Assembly (NCBI GenBank): GCA_913775525.1
Contig: CAJYLH010000035.1
Span: forward strand, 62,001 to 126,000
Direction: 5' to 3'
From: an uncultured Chryseobacterium sp.
GTDB lineage: Bacteria; Bacteroidota; Bacteroidia; Flavobacteriales; Weeksellaceae
DNA length: 64,000 nucleotides
Shown here piece after piece: positions 54,731-63,753 of the stretch (the stretch's first letter is position 1; the number at the start of each line of letters is the position of its first letter). The position numbers and the translations under genes were made by a program. Under the pieces are notes generated by a model, which did no database searches, was not told the DNA's origin, and saw only the letters and a list, made by a program, of their open reading frames with translations.

Positions 54731-56881
54731 ATGAAAAATATTTTCCTGACCGCAGGATTATTCCTGAGTCAAATCATTACAGCACAATACAACTATCCTA
54801 AAACCCCTGAAAGACCCGTGGTTGATAATTATTTCGGCACCCAGGTTACCGATGATTACAGATGGCTGGAAGACCTCACTCATCCTGAAACCGACCAATG
54901 GTTCCTGGCACAGTCGACATTCAGCCACAGCATTATTGATAAAATTCCGCACCGGGAAGATCTCTACAGACGGATGAAAGAAATACAGCAGATGAACGGG
55001 GATTCCTTTGATGTCATCCTACAAAGGCAAAATTTCTATTTCTATACAAAAACAAAAAAAAGTGAAAATCTGTCTAAACTGTATTCCAGAAACCTTTCCA
55101 CAGGAGAAGAAAAACTGATTTTCGATCCTGAAACACTTGGTAAAAATACCCAGATCGTTAATTTCATCCTTGATTCCAAAGCAAAAAGGACAGCCATCCT
55201 ATTGTCAAAATCAGGAGGTGAAATTTGTATGCTCAGGATCCTGGACCTGAGTTCGCTGAAGTTGCTGGATGATGAAATCGGTCCCATATGGAGCGAATTC
55301 CCTTTTGAGTTTACACCGGATGATGAGGCTATTATCTATACTCGGATGAGCACGGCAGACCCGAACAGCAACATGCTCCTGAAAAATATGAAATCCATGC
55401 TGCATGTTGTAGGGACCGATGTGAAAAACGATAAAATTCTGGCTTCCAGGGAAGAATATCCGGAACTCAACGCTTTAACAGAACAGTTTACCAGGGTTTA
55501 CATTACCGATGACAATCAATATCTTGTGCTTACGCTAAGTTCTGTAAAATCGGAAATGCCGATTTTTGTTGCACCCTATTCAGAATTAAAAAATAAAAAG
55601 ATCAGATGGAGGCAGATAGTCAAACCATCAGATGACATTACGGATGTTTTTATTTCCGGCGACCGCCTTTTCCTGCTCACGCATAAAGATGCGCCCAATT
55701 ATAAAATTACGCTCACCAGCCTTTCCAAACCCGATTTTACTCATGCAAAAGTGATTGTGCCTGAACGTAAAGACGGAGTAATCATCAGCATCCACAACTC
55801 CAAAAATTACCTTTATTATTCGCTCGGTAATGGCATTACCAGAGATAAATACCAGGTCAGCCTCAAGACACTGGCAGGGAAAAAGATTGATTTTCCGACA
55901 GGAGTGAATTCTTCGCTATCGCTTAATCCCCGGGAAAACGACAATATCTACTGTAACAACGTGAATTGGCTGACGCCTCTTACTGTCTATGAATATAACC
56001 CTCAACAGGCTGTGCCGGTAAAAAGCAGGTTCCTGAATTCAGAATCCAAATATCCCGACTACAATGCCCGGTATACCGTAAAAGAGGTTGAAGTAAAAAG
56101 TCATGACGGTACCATGGTTCCACTCTCTGTTATTTACCCTAAAAATATGCCTATGGACGGCAGCAGCCCTGCTTATATCACAGGATACGGCGGGTACGGA
56201 TTTTCTTATGAACCCCGTTTCTCCGCAAGGTTATCTGCACTGCTGGAACAGGGGGTTGTGATTGCGGTAGCCCACGTAAGAGGCGGCGGAGAAAAGGGCG
56301 AGGAATGGCATAAGGCAGGAATGAAAGCAACCAAGCCCAACACCTGGAAAGATTTTATTGCCTGCTCGGAATATCTCGTGGAACAAAAATATACGTCACC
56401 TGCCAGATTAATCGGTAACGGAGTGAGTATGGGCGGCGTACTGATCGGAAGGGCGATCACCGAAAGGCCGGACCTGTTTGCCGTTGCTATTGCTGAGGTA
56501 GGCATGACCAACACCCTGCGATCTGAAACTACCGCTAACGGACCTAATCAAATCCCCGAAATCGGATCTATAAAAAATGAGGAAGAGGTTAAAAACCTTA
56601 TTGAAATGGATGCGCAGAGTAAAGTAAAGAAAGGAGTATCCTATCCTGCTGTAATCATACGCGTAGGAATGAACGATTCCAGGGTAGTCCCATGGATGCC
56701 CGGGAAGTTTGCTGCGGTATTGCAGAACAGTTCCTCTTCCGGAAAACCGGTTTTACTATATGCCAATTATGACAACGGCCACTTCACCAATGACCTGGAT
56801 GTTGTTTTCAAAGAGTATGCAGATATATATGCTTTTGCCTTATGGCAGGCGGGACATCCGGATTTTCAGCCTGCCCGCTGA
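54731..56881 (+). CDS. S9 family prolyl oligopeptidase (oligopeptidase B-like), exported
   Basis: 716 residues from the ATG at 54731, with signal peptide MKNIFLTAGLFLSQIITAQ. N-terminal beta-propeller (about 35-430), then the peptidase domain with YITGYGGYGFSY, nucleophile elbow GNGVSMGG, Asp region RVGMNDSRV and His in ANYDNGHFTNDLD. Cleaves short peptides after Pro or basic residues in the periplasm. Own promoter-like box and terminator suggest it is transcribed alone. Confidence 0.9.
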   Translation: MKNIFLTAGLFLSQIITAQYNYPKTPERPVVDNYFGTQVTDDYRWLEDLTHPETDQWFLAQSTFSHSIIDKIPHREDLYRRMKEIQQMNGDSFDVILQRQNFYFYTKTKKSENLSKLYSRNLSTGEEKLIFDPETLGKNTQIVNFILDSKAKRTAILLSKSGGEICMLRILDLSSLKLLDDEIGPIWSEFPFEFTPDDEAIIYTRMSTADPNSNMLLKNMKSMLHVVGTDVKNDKILASREEYPELNALTEQFTRVYITDDNQYLVLTLSSVKSEMPIFVAPYSELKNKKIRWRQIVKPSDDITDVFISGDRLFLLTHKDAPNYKITLTSLSKPDFTHAKVIVPERKDGVIISIHNSKNYLYYSLGNGITRDKYQVSLKTLAGKKIDFPTGVNSSLSLNPRENDNIYCNNVNWLTPLTVYEYNPQQAVPVKSRFLNSESKYPDYNARYTVKEVEVKSHDGTMVPLSVIYPKNMPMDGSSPAYITGYGGYGFSYEPRFSARLSALLEQGVVIAVAHVRGGGEKGEEWHKAGMKATKPNTWKDFIACSEYLVEQKYTSPARLIGNGVSMGGVLIGRAITERPDLFAVAIAEVGMTNTLRSETTANGPNQIPEIGSIKNEEEVKNLIEMDAQSKVKKGVSYPAVIIRVGMNDSRVVPWMPGKFAAVLQNSSSSGKPVLLYANYDNGHFTNDLDVVFKEYADIYAFALWQAGHPDFQPAR

Positions 56882-56928
56882 TCAAGCTGTCATCCATCAA
56901 GACCTATTCATTTTTGATACCCTATCGC

Positions 56929-56969
56929 AGCCCTTTCAGTCCTTAATTCTGAAAGGGCTTTTAATTTTT
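56929..56969 (+). terminator. Terminator of the S9 peptidase gene
   Basis: AGCCCTTTCAG (56929-56939) pairs with CTGAAAGGGCT (56949-56959), then T-rich tail. Confidence 0.85.
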
Positions 56970-57042
56970 AACAGAAAATTGTACATTCTGGAGAAATCCG
57001 ATTCCGCAAAAGTTTGTACATTTAAAATATAAGTTTACTATT

Positions 57043-58044
57043 ATGGCAGATGATTATCTGAATAAAATTCTGGCAGAATATAAAGAATGCCACGCCGCAT
57101 ATTCCGCTTTAGGCTCTAAGGTGGAGCATACGTTGAGGAGGTTATGCAAAAATATTCCTATCCATCAGATCACAAGCAGGGTCAAAACAAGATCAAGCCT
57201 GGCGCAAAAGATCATCAAGAAAGATAAGTACAGGACCCTGGATGATATTACCGATATTTTAGGATTGAGAATCATCACGTATTTTGAAGATGACATTTCT
57301 AAAATCGAGGAAATCCTTAATCGTGAATTTACCGTGGATTGGAGCAATTCCGTTGATAAGGGACATATTGAGATCGATAAGTTCGGATATAAAAGCATTC
57401 ACTTTATTCTGCAGATCAATGAACAGAAAGCAAAGTCAAAAGAATATGCCGATTACAAAAATATCAGATTTGAAATCCAGATCAGGAGCATTCTCCAGCA
57501 TTCATGGGCGGAAATCGAACATGACTTAGGGTATAAATCGGTGACCGATATCCCTGAAAAGGCACAACGTACTTTTTACCGGGTTGCGGCCCTTCTGGAA
57601 CAGGCAGATATTGAATTTACCAAGCTGAAAAAAGAAATTCATGAATTTGAAAACACAGTAAGCAAAAACCTGAAGAACAAAAGGGAACTGATTAACATCA
57701 ACGAGTCAACGATTATCGCATTTGTAAAAAAGAACCCGCTGCTGCGCGAGATTGAAAGCAAGGTAAGGAAAGCACTCAGAACGCCCGGCCAATCAAGATT
57801 TGATACTGCCTATATCTCGGCGAATCATTTTCCGGCACAGCTTAAAGACCTGGGAATACTAAACCTGATACAGCTTGAGGAAAAGCTTTTGCACTATAAA
57901 GAAGAAATTATCACCAGTGAAATCAGTTATTTAAAGTCTGTCAATAAAAATCTGGCAGACCGAAGCATTAAATTTGCCATTCCGCAGGGCGCTCCCATCC
58001 TCTGGCTGATCCATTATCTTCAAAGCCATCACAATACGAGGTAA
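57043..58044 (+). CDS. Stand-alone RelA/SpoT-type (p)ppGpp synthetase
   Basis: 333 residues. A RelA/SpoT synthetase domain spans about 40-165: RVKTRSS (Arg46, Lys48), DILGLRI (Asp71, Arg76), GYKSIH (115-120) and EIQIRS followed by HSWAEIEHDLGYK. There is no N-terminal HD hydrolase domain and no TGS/ACT, so it is a small alarmone synthetase of the longer type. The C-terminal 150 residues are helical and unassigned. It may add pyrophosphate to GTP/GDP or, as in some toxic relatives, modify another target; residues seen are compatible with either. Confidence 0.85.
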   Translation: MADDYLNKILAEYKECHAAYSALGSKVEHTLRRLCKNIPIHQITSRVKTRSSLAQKIIKKDKYRTLDDITDILGLRIITYFEDDISKIEEILNREFTVDWSNSVDKGHIEIDKFGYKSIHFILQINEQKAKSKEYADYKNIRFEIQIRSILQHSWAEIEHDLGYKSVTDIPEKAQRTFYRVAALLEQADIEFTKLKKEIHEFENTVSKNLKNKRELININESTIIAFVKKNPLLREIESKVRKALRTPGQSRFDTAYISANHFPAQLKDLGILNLIQLEEKLLHYKEEIITSEISYLKSVNKNLADRSIKFAIPQGAPILWLIHYLQSHHNTR

Positions 58045-58050
58045 AAAAAA

Positions 58051-58073
58051 CTCCCGGGAATAGATCCCGGGAG
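58051..58073 (-). terminator. Terminator of the ferredoxin operon (minus strand)
   Basis: CTCCCGGGA pairs with TCCCGGGAG; on the minus strand a run of eight T follows, while the plus-strand side has none, so it serves the minus-strand genes. Confidence 0.8.
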
Positions 58074-58098
58074 CTGATGTATTGTCAATAAAATCCGT

Positions 58099-58428
58099 CT
58101 AAGGATAAGGAGCAATCTCCACTTCCAGTCCTTCCATAGCATCTGCTATATGGAGCTGGCAGCCCAGGCGGCTGTTATCTTTTACATGGAAAGCTTCAGC
58201 CAGCATCGCATCTTCCTCATCGCCCATGGGTTCAAGGCCCGGATCACTGATCACGTACACCTGACAGGATGCACACATGGCCATCCCGCCGCATACTCCA
58301 ATGGTACCTTCTTCGGCAAGTTCATAGGAACGGATGATTTCCATCAGGTTCATAGACATATCCGTAGGGGCAACCACATCATGCGTAACACCTTCCCTAT
58401 CGGTAATTTTAATGTTGATATCGCTCAT
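58099..58428 (-). CDS. 2Fe-2S ferredoxin
   Basis: 109 residues. The four cluster cysteines are in GVCGGMAMCASCQVYV (C-x5-C-x2-C) and LGCQLH. Adrenodoxin-type (ISC Fdx-like) ferredoxin, cytoplasmic electron carrier. It follows the ferredoxin-NADP reductase gene by 41 bp on the same strand, and that reductase is its most likely electron donor. Confidence 0.92.
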   Translation of the reverse strand: MSDINIKITDREGVTHDVVAPTDMSMNLMEIIRSYELAEEGTIGVCGGMAMCASCQVYVISDPGLEPMGDEEDAMLAEAFHVKDNSRLGCQLHIADAMEGLEVEIAPYP

Positions 58429-58469
58429 TGATTTTAGTATTGATTAATAACATCCAACCGGATGCCAGT

Positions 58470-59525
58470 TTAATCTATTTTTTTTACCACTGCCTTTTCA
58501 GCTTCTTTACGGGTGCCGTCAAATCCGTCCACACCACTTACGGTTGTATATTTCAGTACATATTTTTTTCCCGGGTTCAGTCGGTTATAGACACTCTGGC
58601 ACATAAGGGTAGCCTCATGGAAGCCGCAAAGGATCAGCTTCAGTTTACCCGGATAGGTATTGATGTCCCCGATGGCATAAATCCCGTCGATATTCGTCTG
58701 GTAATCCAAAGCATTGTTCACCACAATGGCATTCTTCTCAATATTCAGCCCCCAGTTGGCAATATCGCCTAGTTTAGGCGTCAGTCCGAATAGTGGGATG
58801 AAATAATCCGTATCGATATCATACGCTTCTTCCCCGTCTACCTGTACAGTGATCGCTTCCACTTTGCCGTCACCTTTAATAGCAGTAACTTCAGCCGGAG
58901 TAATAAGCTTTATTTTGCCCTGGTTTTTAAGTTCCTGTACCTTTTCCACGGAATCAAGGGCTCCTCTGAACTCATTTCTTCGGTGAATCAGGGTTACCTC
59001 ACTGGCTACGTTGGAAAGGAAAATACTCCAGTCCAGTGCAGAATCTCCTCCACCGGCAATCACCACCTTTTTATTTCTGAAGTGTTCAGGCTCTTTTACA
59101 AAGTATTCAAGTCCTTTTTCTTCATAGTCTGCAATATTGTCCAGTGCAGGTTTTCTGGGTTCAAAAGTCCCAAGTCCTCCGGCAATGGCTACAGCTTTTG
59201 CCCGGTGAACTGTCCCTTTATTGGTCACAACTTCAAACCATTCGTCATCCACTTTATGTAACGTAACCGCTGTTTCCCCTAAGGTAAACCCTGGCTGGAA
59301 CTGCCTGATCTGCTCCATTAAATTATCTACCAGATCCCCTGCATTAACTGCCGGATATCCCGGAATATCGAAAATAGGTTTCTTAGGATAGAGTTCTGCC
59401 AACTGACCTCCGGGCTGCGGAAGTGCATCGATGATGTGGCATTTCATTTTCAGCAGGCCTGCTTCAAATACGGCAAAAAGACCGGTTGGGCCGGCTCCTA
59501 TGATCAATATATCGGTTGTTATCAT
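58470..59525 (-). CDS. Ferredoxin-NADP(+) reductase (FNR2/thioredoxin-reductase-like)
   Basis: 351 residues. FAD site IIGAGPTGLFAVFEAGLL, PQPGGQL and NADP site VVIAGGGDSALDW with YAIGDIN near the end. It lacks the CxxC of true thioredoxin reductases, and LCGFHEATLMCQSVYNRL plus the C-terminal tail match the FNR2 group. It transfers electrons between NADPH and ferredoxin. First gene of a two-gene minus-strand operon with the ferredoxin. Confidence 0.9.
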   Translation of the reverse strand: MITTDILIIGAGPTGLFAVFEAGLLKMKCHIIDALPQPGGQLAELYPKKPIFDIPGYPAVNAGDLVDNLMEQIRQFQPGFTLGETAVTLHKVDDEWFEVVTNKGTVHRAKAVAIAGGLGTFEPRKPALDNIADYEEKGLEYFVKEPEHFRNKKVVIAGGGDSALDWSIFLSNVASEVTLIHRRNEFRGALDSVEKVQELKNQGKIKLITPAEVTAIKGDGKVEAITVQVDGEEAYDIDTDYFIPLFGLTPKLGDIANWGLNIEKNAIVVNNALDYQTNIDGIYAIGDINTYPGKLKLILCGFHEATLMCQSVYNRLNPGKKYVLKYTTVSGVDGFDGTRKEAEKAVVKKID

Positions 59526-59679
59526 AATGATAGGATAATTTAATTAAACGTTAGCTGCAAATTTACTAATTTTAATGCGAAGCTGATTTAACTCAGTCTA
59601 AATAAATAAATGAGATTTGTCAAATAAAAGGGCCAATGTCAGCTCCAGAATTTGGCAGTGTTTTTGTAAAATTCTAAGT

Positions 59680-60450
59680 ATGAAGAAATTATTAATATGC
59701 TTCGCATTATTTGCTTGTTTTCTGGGCTATGGTCAGATCACCAATATTGCAGATGGTGAATCATTAACTTTCAGGATCCATTATGGGATCCTGAATGCGG
59801 GAACAGCTAACCTGACTACAAAAAAGACCATTTACAGAGGTACCCCCCATTTGTATGTAAAAGGCATCGGCCAGACTACGGGAGCGGTAAAAGCTTTTTT
59901 TAAAGTGGAAGATTTATATGAGAGCTTCATCAATATGAGTACGGAATTGCCGAGCTTTTATGTAAGAAATGTACGTGAAGGCGGTTATACGCAACATTTT
60001 GAAACGGCTTTCAATCATGATAACCAGACGTTGATTCTCACGGACAAAAAGAATCCGGCTAACGGTTCCAGGATAATTAAATCAGTGAAGGGCGTACAGG
60101 ATATGCTGTCCTGTTTCTATTACCTTAGGAGCAAAACTCCGAGCCAGCTTAAGGTAGGAACTGTGATCAATATGAATGTATGGATTGATGATGAAATGTT
60201 TCCCTTCCAGCTGAAGGTAGCAGGCACAGAAAACCTGAAGACCAAATTCGGTACGATCAACTGCCTGAAAATCATCCCTTCCGTTAAAAGCGGCAGAGTA
60301 TTTAAGGAAGAAGAAGGTGTAACCATGTGGGTATCCAACGATGCCAATCATGTTCCGATGCTGCTGAAAGCCGAACTGGCTGTAGGGTCCCTGAAAGCCA
60401 GCCTTGATGATTATAAAAACGTAAAATATCCGTTGAAGTTTTCGAACTAA
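59680..60450 (+). CDS. DUF3108 domain protein, exported
   Basis: 256 residues from the ATG at 59680, which gives signal peptide MKKLLICFALFACFLGYGQ; the frame is open 21 codons further up, without signal features. Family features are LTFRIHYGILNAGTANL near the start and GTINCLKIIPSVKSGRVF. DUF3108 proteins are periplasmic beta-rich proteins of unknown function. A terminator follows 20 bp after the stop. Confidence 0.85.
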   Translation: MKKLLICFALFACFLGYGQITNIADGESLTFRIHYGILNAGTANLTTKKTIYRGTPHLYVKGIGQTTGAVKAFFKVEDLYESFINMSTELPSFYVRNVREGGYTQHFETAFNHDNQTLILTDKKNPANGSRIIKSVKGVQDMLSCFYYLRSKTPSQLKVGTVINMNVWIDDEMFPFQLKVAGTENLKTKFGTINCLKIIPSVKSGRVFKEEEGVTMWVSNDANHVPMLLKAELAVGSLKASLDDYKNVKYPLKFSN

Positions 60451-60471
60451 ACGCAATTGAGCTTATTAGGT

Positions 60472-60503
60472 AAATGCCTGTTATTAGTAACAGGCATTTT
60501 TTA
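60472..60503 (+). terminator. Terminator of the DUF3108 gene
   Basis: AAATGCCTGTTA pairs perfectly with TAACAGGCATTT around TTAG, followed by a T run. Confidence 0.85.
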
Positions 60504-60658
60504 TTAGTATTCTCTATAGAGGCTATATGTGAAACTTAGTTGCAAGTAATACAGATTACTTCTGTTATTTTTAAGGTTTGATCATTCATGAAACCAAGAT
60601 TTTCCATCCGGGTTAGTCTGACACATATATTACTTTATAATTCCATTAAAAAAACAAA

Positions 60659-60677
60659 CCTCCGGGAATTCCGGAGG
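60659..60677 (-). terminator. Minus-strand terminator closing the gene-free region
   Basis: CCTCCGG (60659-60665) pairs with CCGGAGG (60671-60677); on the minus strand TTTGTTTTTTT follows. It could end read-through from the response regulator gene at 61383 or from the non-coding units. Confidence 0.7.
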
Positions 60678-60838
60678 CTGAAGTCAAAGTCTACACTTTT
60701 AATAGTTACTATTGTGATTTGTGACAACAAAGTTATTTCATTTTAAAAGTACCTTTTACAGAGCTTTTCAGCTCTGTAAAGATACCTAAGGATTGGATTG
60801 ATATTGGCTTATGTGTTGTGATAGATGTGTTTTTTTCT

Positions 60839-60872
60839 AAAAAAGCCTTACAGGGTTTTTACACCCTGTAAG
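60839..60872 (-). terminator. Terminator-like hairpin of non-coding copy 1
   Basis: CTTACAGGGT pairs with ACCCTGTAAG; six T follow on the minus strand (plus-strand CTAAAAAAGC). Confidence 0.7.
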
Positions 60873-60927
60873 AACAATTGCACCACTTGTGTTTTTACCA
60901 CCAAATTTCTACTACCTTTATGTTAAA

Positions 60928-61072
60928 ATCAAAATTTCTCTTTCAAACGGCATTGCCTTCTTCATTATTCGTCTGCTCTTTTGTTAATTCAAAGATAGGT
61001 ACATATCAGGTAATAAAACCACAAATAGGTTTAGATACATATCGCTGAGCTTGTAGATATAATTCTACAGAA
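60928..61072. repeat. Direct repeat core, copy 1 (period 283 bp)
   Basis: Aligns with 61211-61355 with only a few scattered differences, without gaps over this stretch. Confidence 0.85.
60990..60997 (-). promoter_or_regulatory. -7-like box in non-coding copy 1
   Basis: TATCTTTG on the minus strand; a TTTG lies 24 bases upstream, a little farther than the 19-21 optimum. Confidence 0.4.
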
Positions 61073-61210
61073 TAGCCTGAGCTCTGTACATCTGCCTAAG
61101 GATTGAATTTGTGTTAGATGTCTTTTAATCTTTACAGGGTTTTTACATCTGTAAAGTATCATGCACCATTCGTATTTCTTAACACCAAATTCTATTACCT
61201 TTATCTTTAA

Positions 61211-61355
61211 ATCAAAATTTCTCTTTCAAACGGCATTGCCTACTTCATGATTCGTCTGCTCTTTTGTTAATTCAAAGATAGGTACATATCAGGTAATAAA
61301 ACCACAAAAAGGCTTAGATAGATATCGCTGAACCTATAGATATAATTCTACAGAA
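61211..61355. repeat. Direct repeat core, copy 2 (period 283 bp)
   Basis: Second copy of the sequence at 60928-61072. Confidence 0.85.
61273..61280 (-). promoter_or_regulatory. -7-like box in non-coding copy 2
   Basis: TATCTTTG, exactly 283 bp from the box of copy 1, embedded in an identical context. Confidence 0.4.
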
Positions 61356-61382
61356 CAACCAGCATCATACATTTGGAAGTGG

Positions 61383-62024
61383 TCAGCTATGTTTGACTAT
61401 TTCAATCAATTCCACCAGATTATCGATATGGAGCTTATCAAATATCCTTTTCTTCATGGTGCTTACGGTATTCTGCTTTACATTGAGCATGTTGGCAATT
61501 TCAAGATTCCCGTATCCGGAGGCATACATTCCGGCAATCTCTTTCTCCCTGTCGGTGAGGCACAGCAAAGGATCGATCAGGTCCGGACGGCGAAGTGAGT
61601 TCATCAGCATCCTCTGTGTATCCTGCGAAATATATTCTCCGCAGGTAATCATTTTTAGGACTGCTTCTTTTACTTCTTCCTCTTCGCTCATTTTGCTGAG
61701 GAAGCCGTCTGCACCGGCATTGATGAATTTAAGGGACTGCTTGTTCTCATCAGTTCCCGTATAGATCATGATTTTGATGTCCGGCCTTATTTTTTTTACT
61801 TCCGGCAGGAGATTCAGAAAATTGCCATCGGGGAAACAAACATCTATAATGGCAATATCAATGGGATGGGTATTAACGGTTTCTGTAATCTGCTGCAGGG
61901 TTGAAGCCTGATGCACCTGGAAATCCGATGCTATTTCTTCGAGTATGAATAAGATACCCTGCCGTATAAGGCTATGGTCATCTGCAAGGAGAAAAGTGAT
62001 GGGTTTGTGATCCTTATGATTCAT
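61383..62024 (-). CDS. LuxR/NarL-type response regulator
   Basis: 213 residues. Receiver domain with LLADDHSLIRQGI, acceptor Asp in IAIIDVCFPDGNF, Thr in IMIYTGTDE and Lys in GFLSKMSEEEE; HTH with LTDREKEIAGMYASGYGN and NVKQNTVSTMKKRI. Cytoplasmic transcription factor, partner of the sensor kinase whose gene it overlaps by 11 bp. Its message probably runs into the tandem non-coding units downstream. Confidence 0.93.
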   Translation of the reverse strand: MNHKDHKPITFLLADDHSLIRQGILFILEEIASDFQVHQASTLQQITETVNTHPIDIAIIDVCFPDGNFLNLLPEVKKIRPDIKIMIYTGTDENKQSLKFINAGADGFLSKMSEEEEVKEAVLKMITCGEYISQDTQRMLMNSLRRPDLIDPLLCLTDREKEIAGMYASGYGNLEIANMLNVKQNTVSTMKKRIFDKLHIDNLVELIEIVKHS

Positions 62025-63753
62025 GGTGTATGGTTAAATGGATATAGAAAGACACGGTGGTTCCTTTGTTACGTTCGCTGGTTACAGATATACTACCGGG
62101 ATACAAATCAATGAGCTGCTTGCAGAGGCTCAGTCCGAGACCGGCTCCCAGGTTTTCCACCTCATCAGAAATTATGCCCTGGTAATAAGGTTCGAAAATC
62201 TTTTCAAGATCCGATTCTGAGATCCCGACGCCCGTGTCGCTGATTATGGTATGCATGGCTACGGTTGCCTCATCTACAGGTTCCGTATATACTGTCACTT
62301 TAATCTGTCCGTTCTCCGTAAATTTATTGGCATTTCCGATAATATTCATATAGATCTGGTTGATCTTGGTATTATCTGAAAAAACCATGAGATCCGGAGC
62401 GATTCTTTCATCAATGATAAAACGGTTATTCCTGGTCTCAACGTAGGGTTCTATGGAATTTAGTATAGAGGTGATTTCATCTTTAAGGTTAAAGACAACC
62501 GGCACCAACTTATTTTCCACATGCTGATTCTTGGTGTATTCCAGAATCTGGTTAGCCTGCATCAGCAAGGTGTTGTTCGTGAAGCTTACGGATTTCAGAT
62601 ATTCTTTAATGCTGTCGTCATTCGTTTTCTTATGAATCCTGTTGATAAAGATGCCGATGATCTTCAGAGGCGACCTCAGCTCATGGCTCAGCATGCCCAG
62701 AATCCTGTTCTTAAAATTCAGGTGCTCCTGAATCTGTTTGTTTGCCGCATTCAGCCGGTGTTCATAAATAAAAGCCATCCTGGTGAGATACATGATCAGT
62801 ACGGAAACAATGAACATCAAAACCATCAGACCTAAAACCAGGTAATTCCTGATCCTGTTGCTCATGGAATTCTGCCGGTCGTACTCTTTCTGCAGTTCCG
62901 ATTTTGAATTTTTAACTGCCTTATCATACATATTCATCAGTCCGCTGGCACTCACAAACAAATGATCGAATACCCTGAAAAATTTTCCGTTGTCCTGCCG
63001 GTTGGTATTCAGGTTCACCTGGATTTTCCTTACCTGTTCGGTATAATGGTTGTTCACCAGGTTCAGTATACTGTCGAAATCCGCTTTTATATTGGCTGCA
63101 TTCTGCATTTCACGCTGTTTTACCATGACAACCGTACTGTCTTTCCGGACATTGACTTTTCCGGATATGGCATCTCCCAGACGGCCGAAAAAACCCTTCT
63201 TCTTAATGGTATCCGAATAGGTTTTGGTCTGCACATCAAACTTATCGAAATTATAATCCAGCTTGTATCTCTGGATTTCCGGCAGTTTGGTCTTCAGCTT
63301 TAATCCGGAACCTCCCGAGTACTGATATGCAGAATCACTTAGTGACCTGAACTGATGGACCCGAGAAGAATCACTACGCTGTAACATCGTGATATCCTTG
63401 ATTTCAGGGAACTGGTTGCCGTAGCGGTTAATTCGGTCCACATTGTTACCCAGCCGGCTTACGGCACCAAAATAAGACTGCAGGTATTTTTCATCCTGGC
63501 TTACCAGGTACTTCTGGAAGTAATCCTGTGCTGTTAAAAGTTCTTTTTTGGAAGTATCGGTTAGATTTCCCAGTGATTCCACAACTTTCAATTGCTTCTC
63601 AATCAGGGAGAGGTTTTTCCTGTTGACCGTTTCATTGTAGAAAAATCCGGCAATAATGAGCTGTATCAGTAAAATACAGACAATCAGCGAATAATGCACT
63701 ATTTTCCGCCATCTGAAACCCAATGTTTTGGAATGATTATATTTTTGTTTCAT
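62014..63753 (-). CDS. Membrane sensor histidine kinase
   Basis: 579 residues from the ATG at 63753 (MKQKYNHSKTLGFRWRK); an in-frame ATG at 63843 adds 30 highly charged residues and cannot be excluded. Two membrane helices (HYSLIVCILLIQLIIAGFF and YLVLGLMVLMFIVSVLIMYL) enclose a helical extracytoplasmic sensor of about 260 residues. HisKA has LGMLSHELRSPLKIIG; HATPase has MNIIGNANKFTEN, DTGVGIS and GAGLGLSLCKQL. Forms a two-component system with the overlapping response regulator gene. Confidence 0.9.
   Translation of the reverse strand: MKQKYNHSKTLGFRWRKIVHYSLIVCILLIQLIIAGFFYNETVNRKNLSLIEKQLKVVESLGNLTDTSKKELLTAQDYFQKYLVSQDEKYLQSYFGAVSRLGNNVDRINRYGNQFPEIKDITMLQRSDSSRVHQFRSLSDSAYQYSGGSGLKLKTKLPEIQRYKLDYNFDKFDVQTKTYSDTIKKKGFFGRLGDAISGKVNVRKDSTVVMVKQREMQNAANIKADFDSILNLVNNHYTEQVRKIQVNLNTNRQDNGKFFRVFDHLFVSASGLMNMYDKAVKNSKSELQKEYDRQNSMSNRIRNYLVLGLMVLMFIVSVLIMYLTRMAFIYEHRLNAANKQIQEHLNFKNRILGMLSHELRSPLKIIGIFINRIHKKTNDDSIKEYLKSVSFTNNTLLMQANQILEYTKNQHVENKLVPVVFNLKDEITSILNSIEPYVETRNNRFIIDERIAPDLMVFSDNTKINQIYMNIIGNANKFTENGQIKVTVYTEPVDEATVAMHTIISDTGVGISESDLEKIFEPYYQGIISDEVENLGAGLGLSLCKQLIDLYPGSISVTSERNKGTTVSFYIHLTIHHES

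Larger units (their letters stand above)
60771..61077 (-). ncRNA. Tandem non-coding unit, copy 1 (putative minus-strand RNA)
   Basis: On the minus strand: a -7-like TATCTTTG at 60990-60997 and, about 120 bases later, a 10-bp perfect hairpin (60847-60856 with 60863-60872) followed by GCTTTTTT. This would give an RNA of about 145 nt. A second similar hairpin lies at 60755-60780. The core (about 60928-61072) is almost identical to copy 2. Transcription and function are inference. Confidence 0.45.
61081..61360 (-). ncRNA. Tandem non-coding unit, copy 2 (putative minus-strand RNA)
   Basis: Same organisation as copy 1: TATCTTTG on the minus strand at 61273-61280 and hairpin CTTTACAG/CTGTAAAG (61130-61137 with 61149-61156), but here the T run after the hairpin is lost, so this copy may read into copy 1. 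Begins 22 bp beyond the stop of the response regulator gene. Confidence 0.4.

Noticed and set aside
60918..60965. 15-codon ORF (MKKAMPFEREILILT) on the minus strand of non-coding copy 1
   Set aside because: In copy 2 the third codon is a stop (ATG AAG TAG), so the frame is not kept although the surrounding DNA is.
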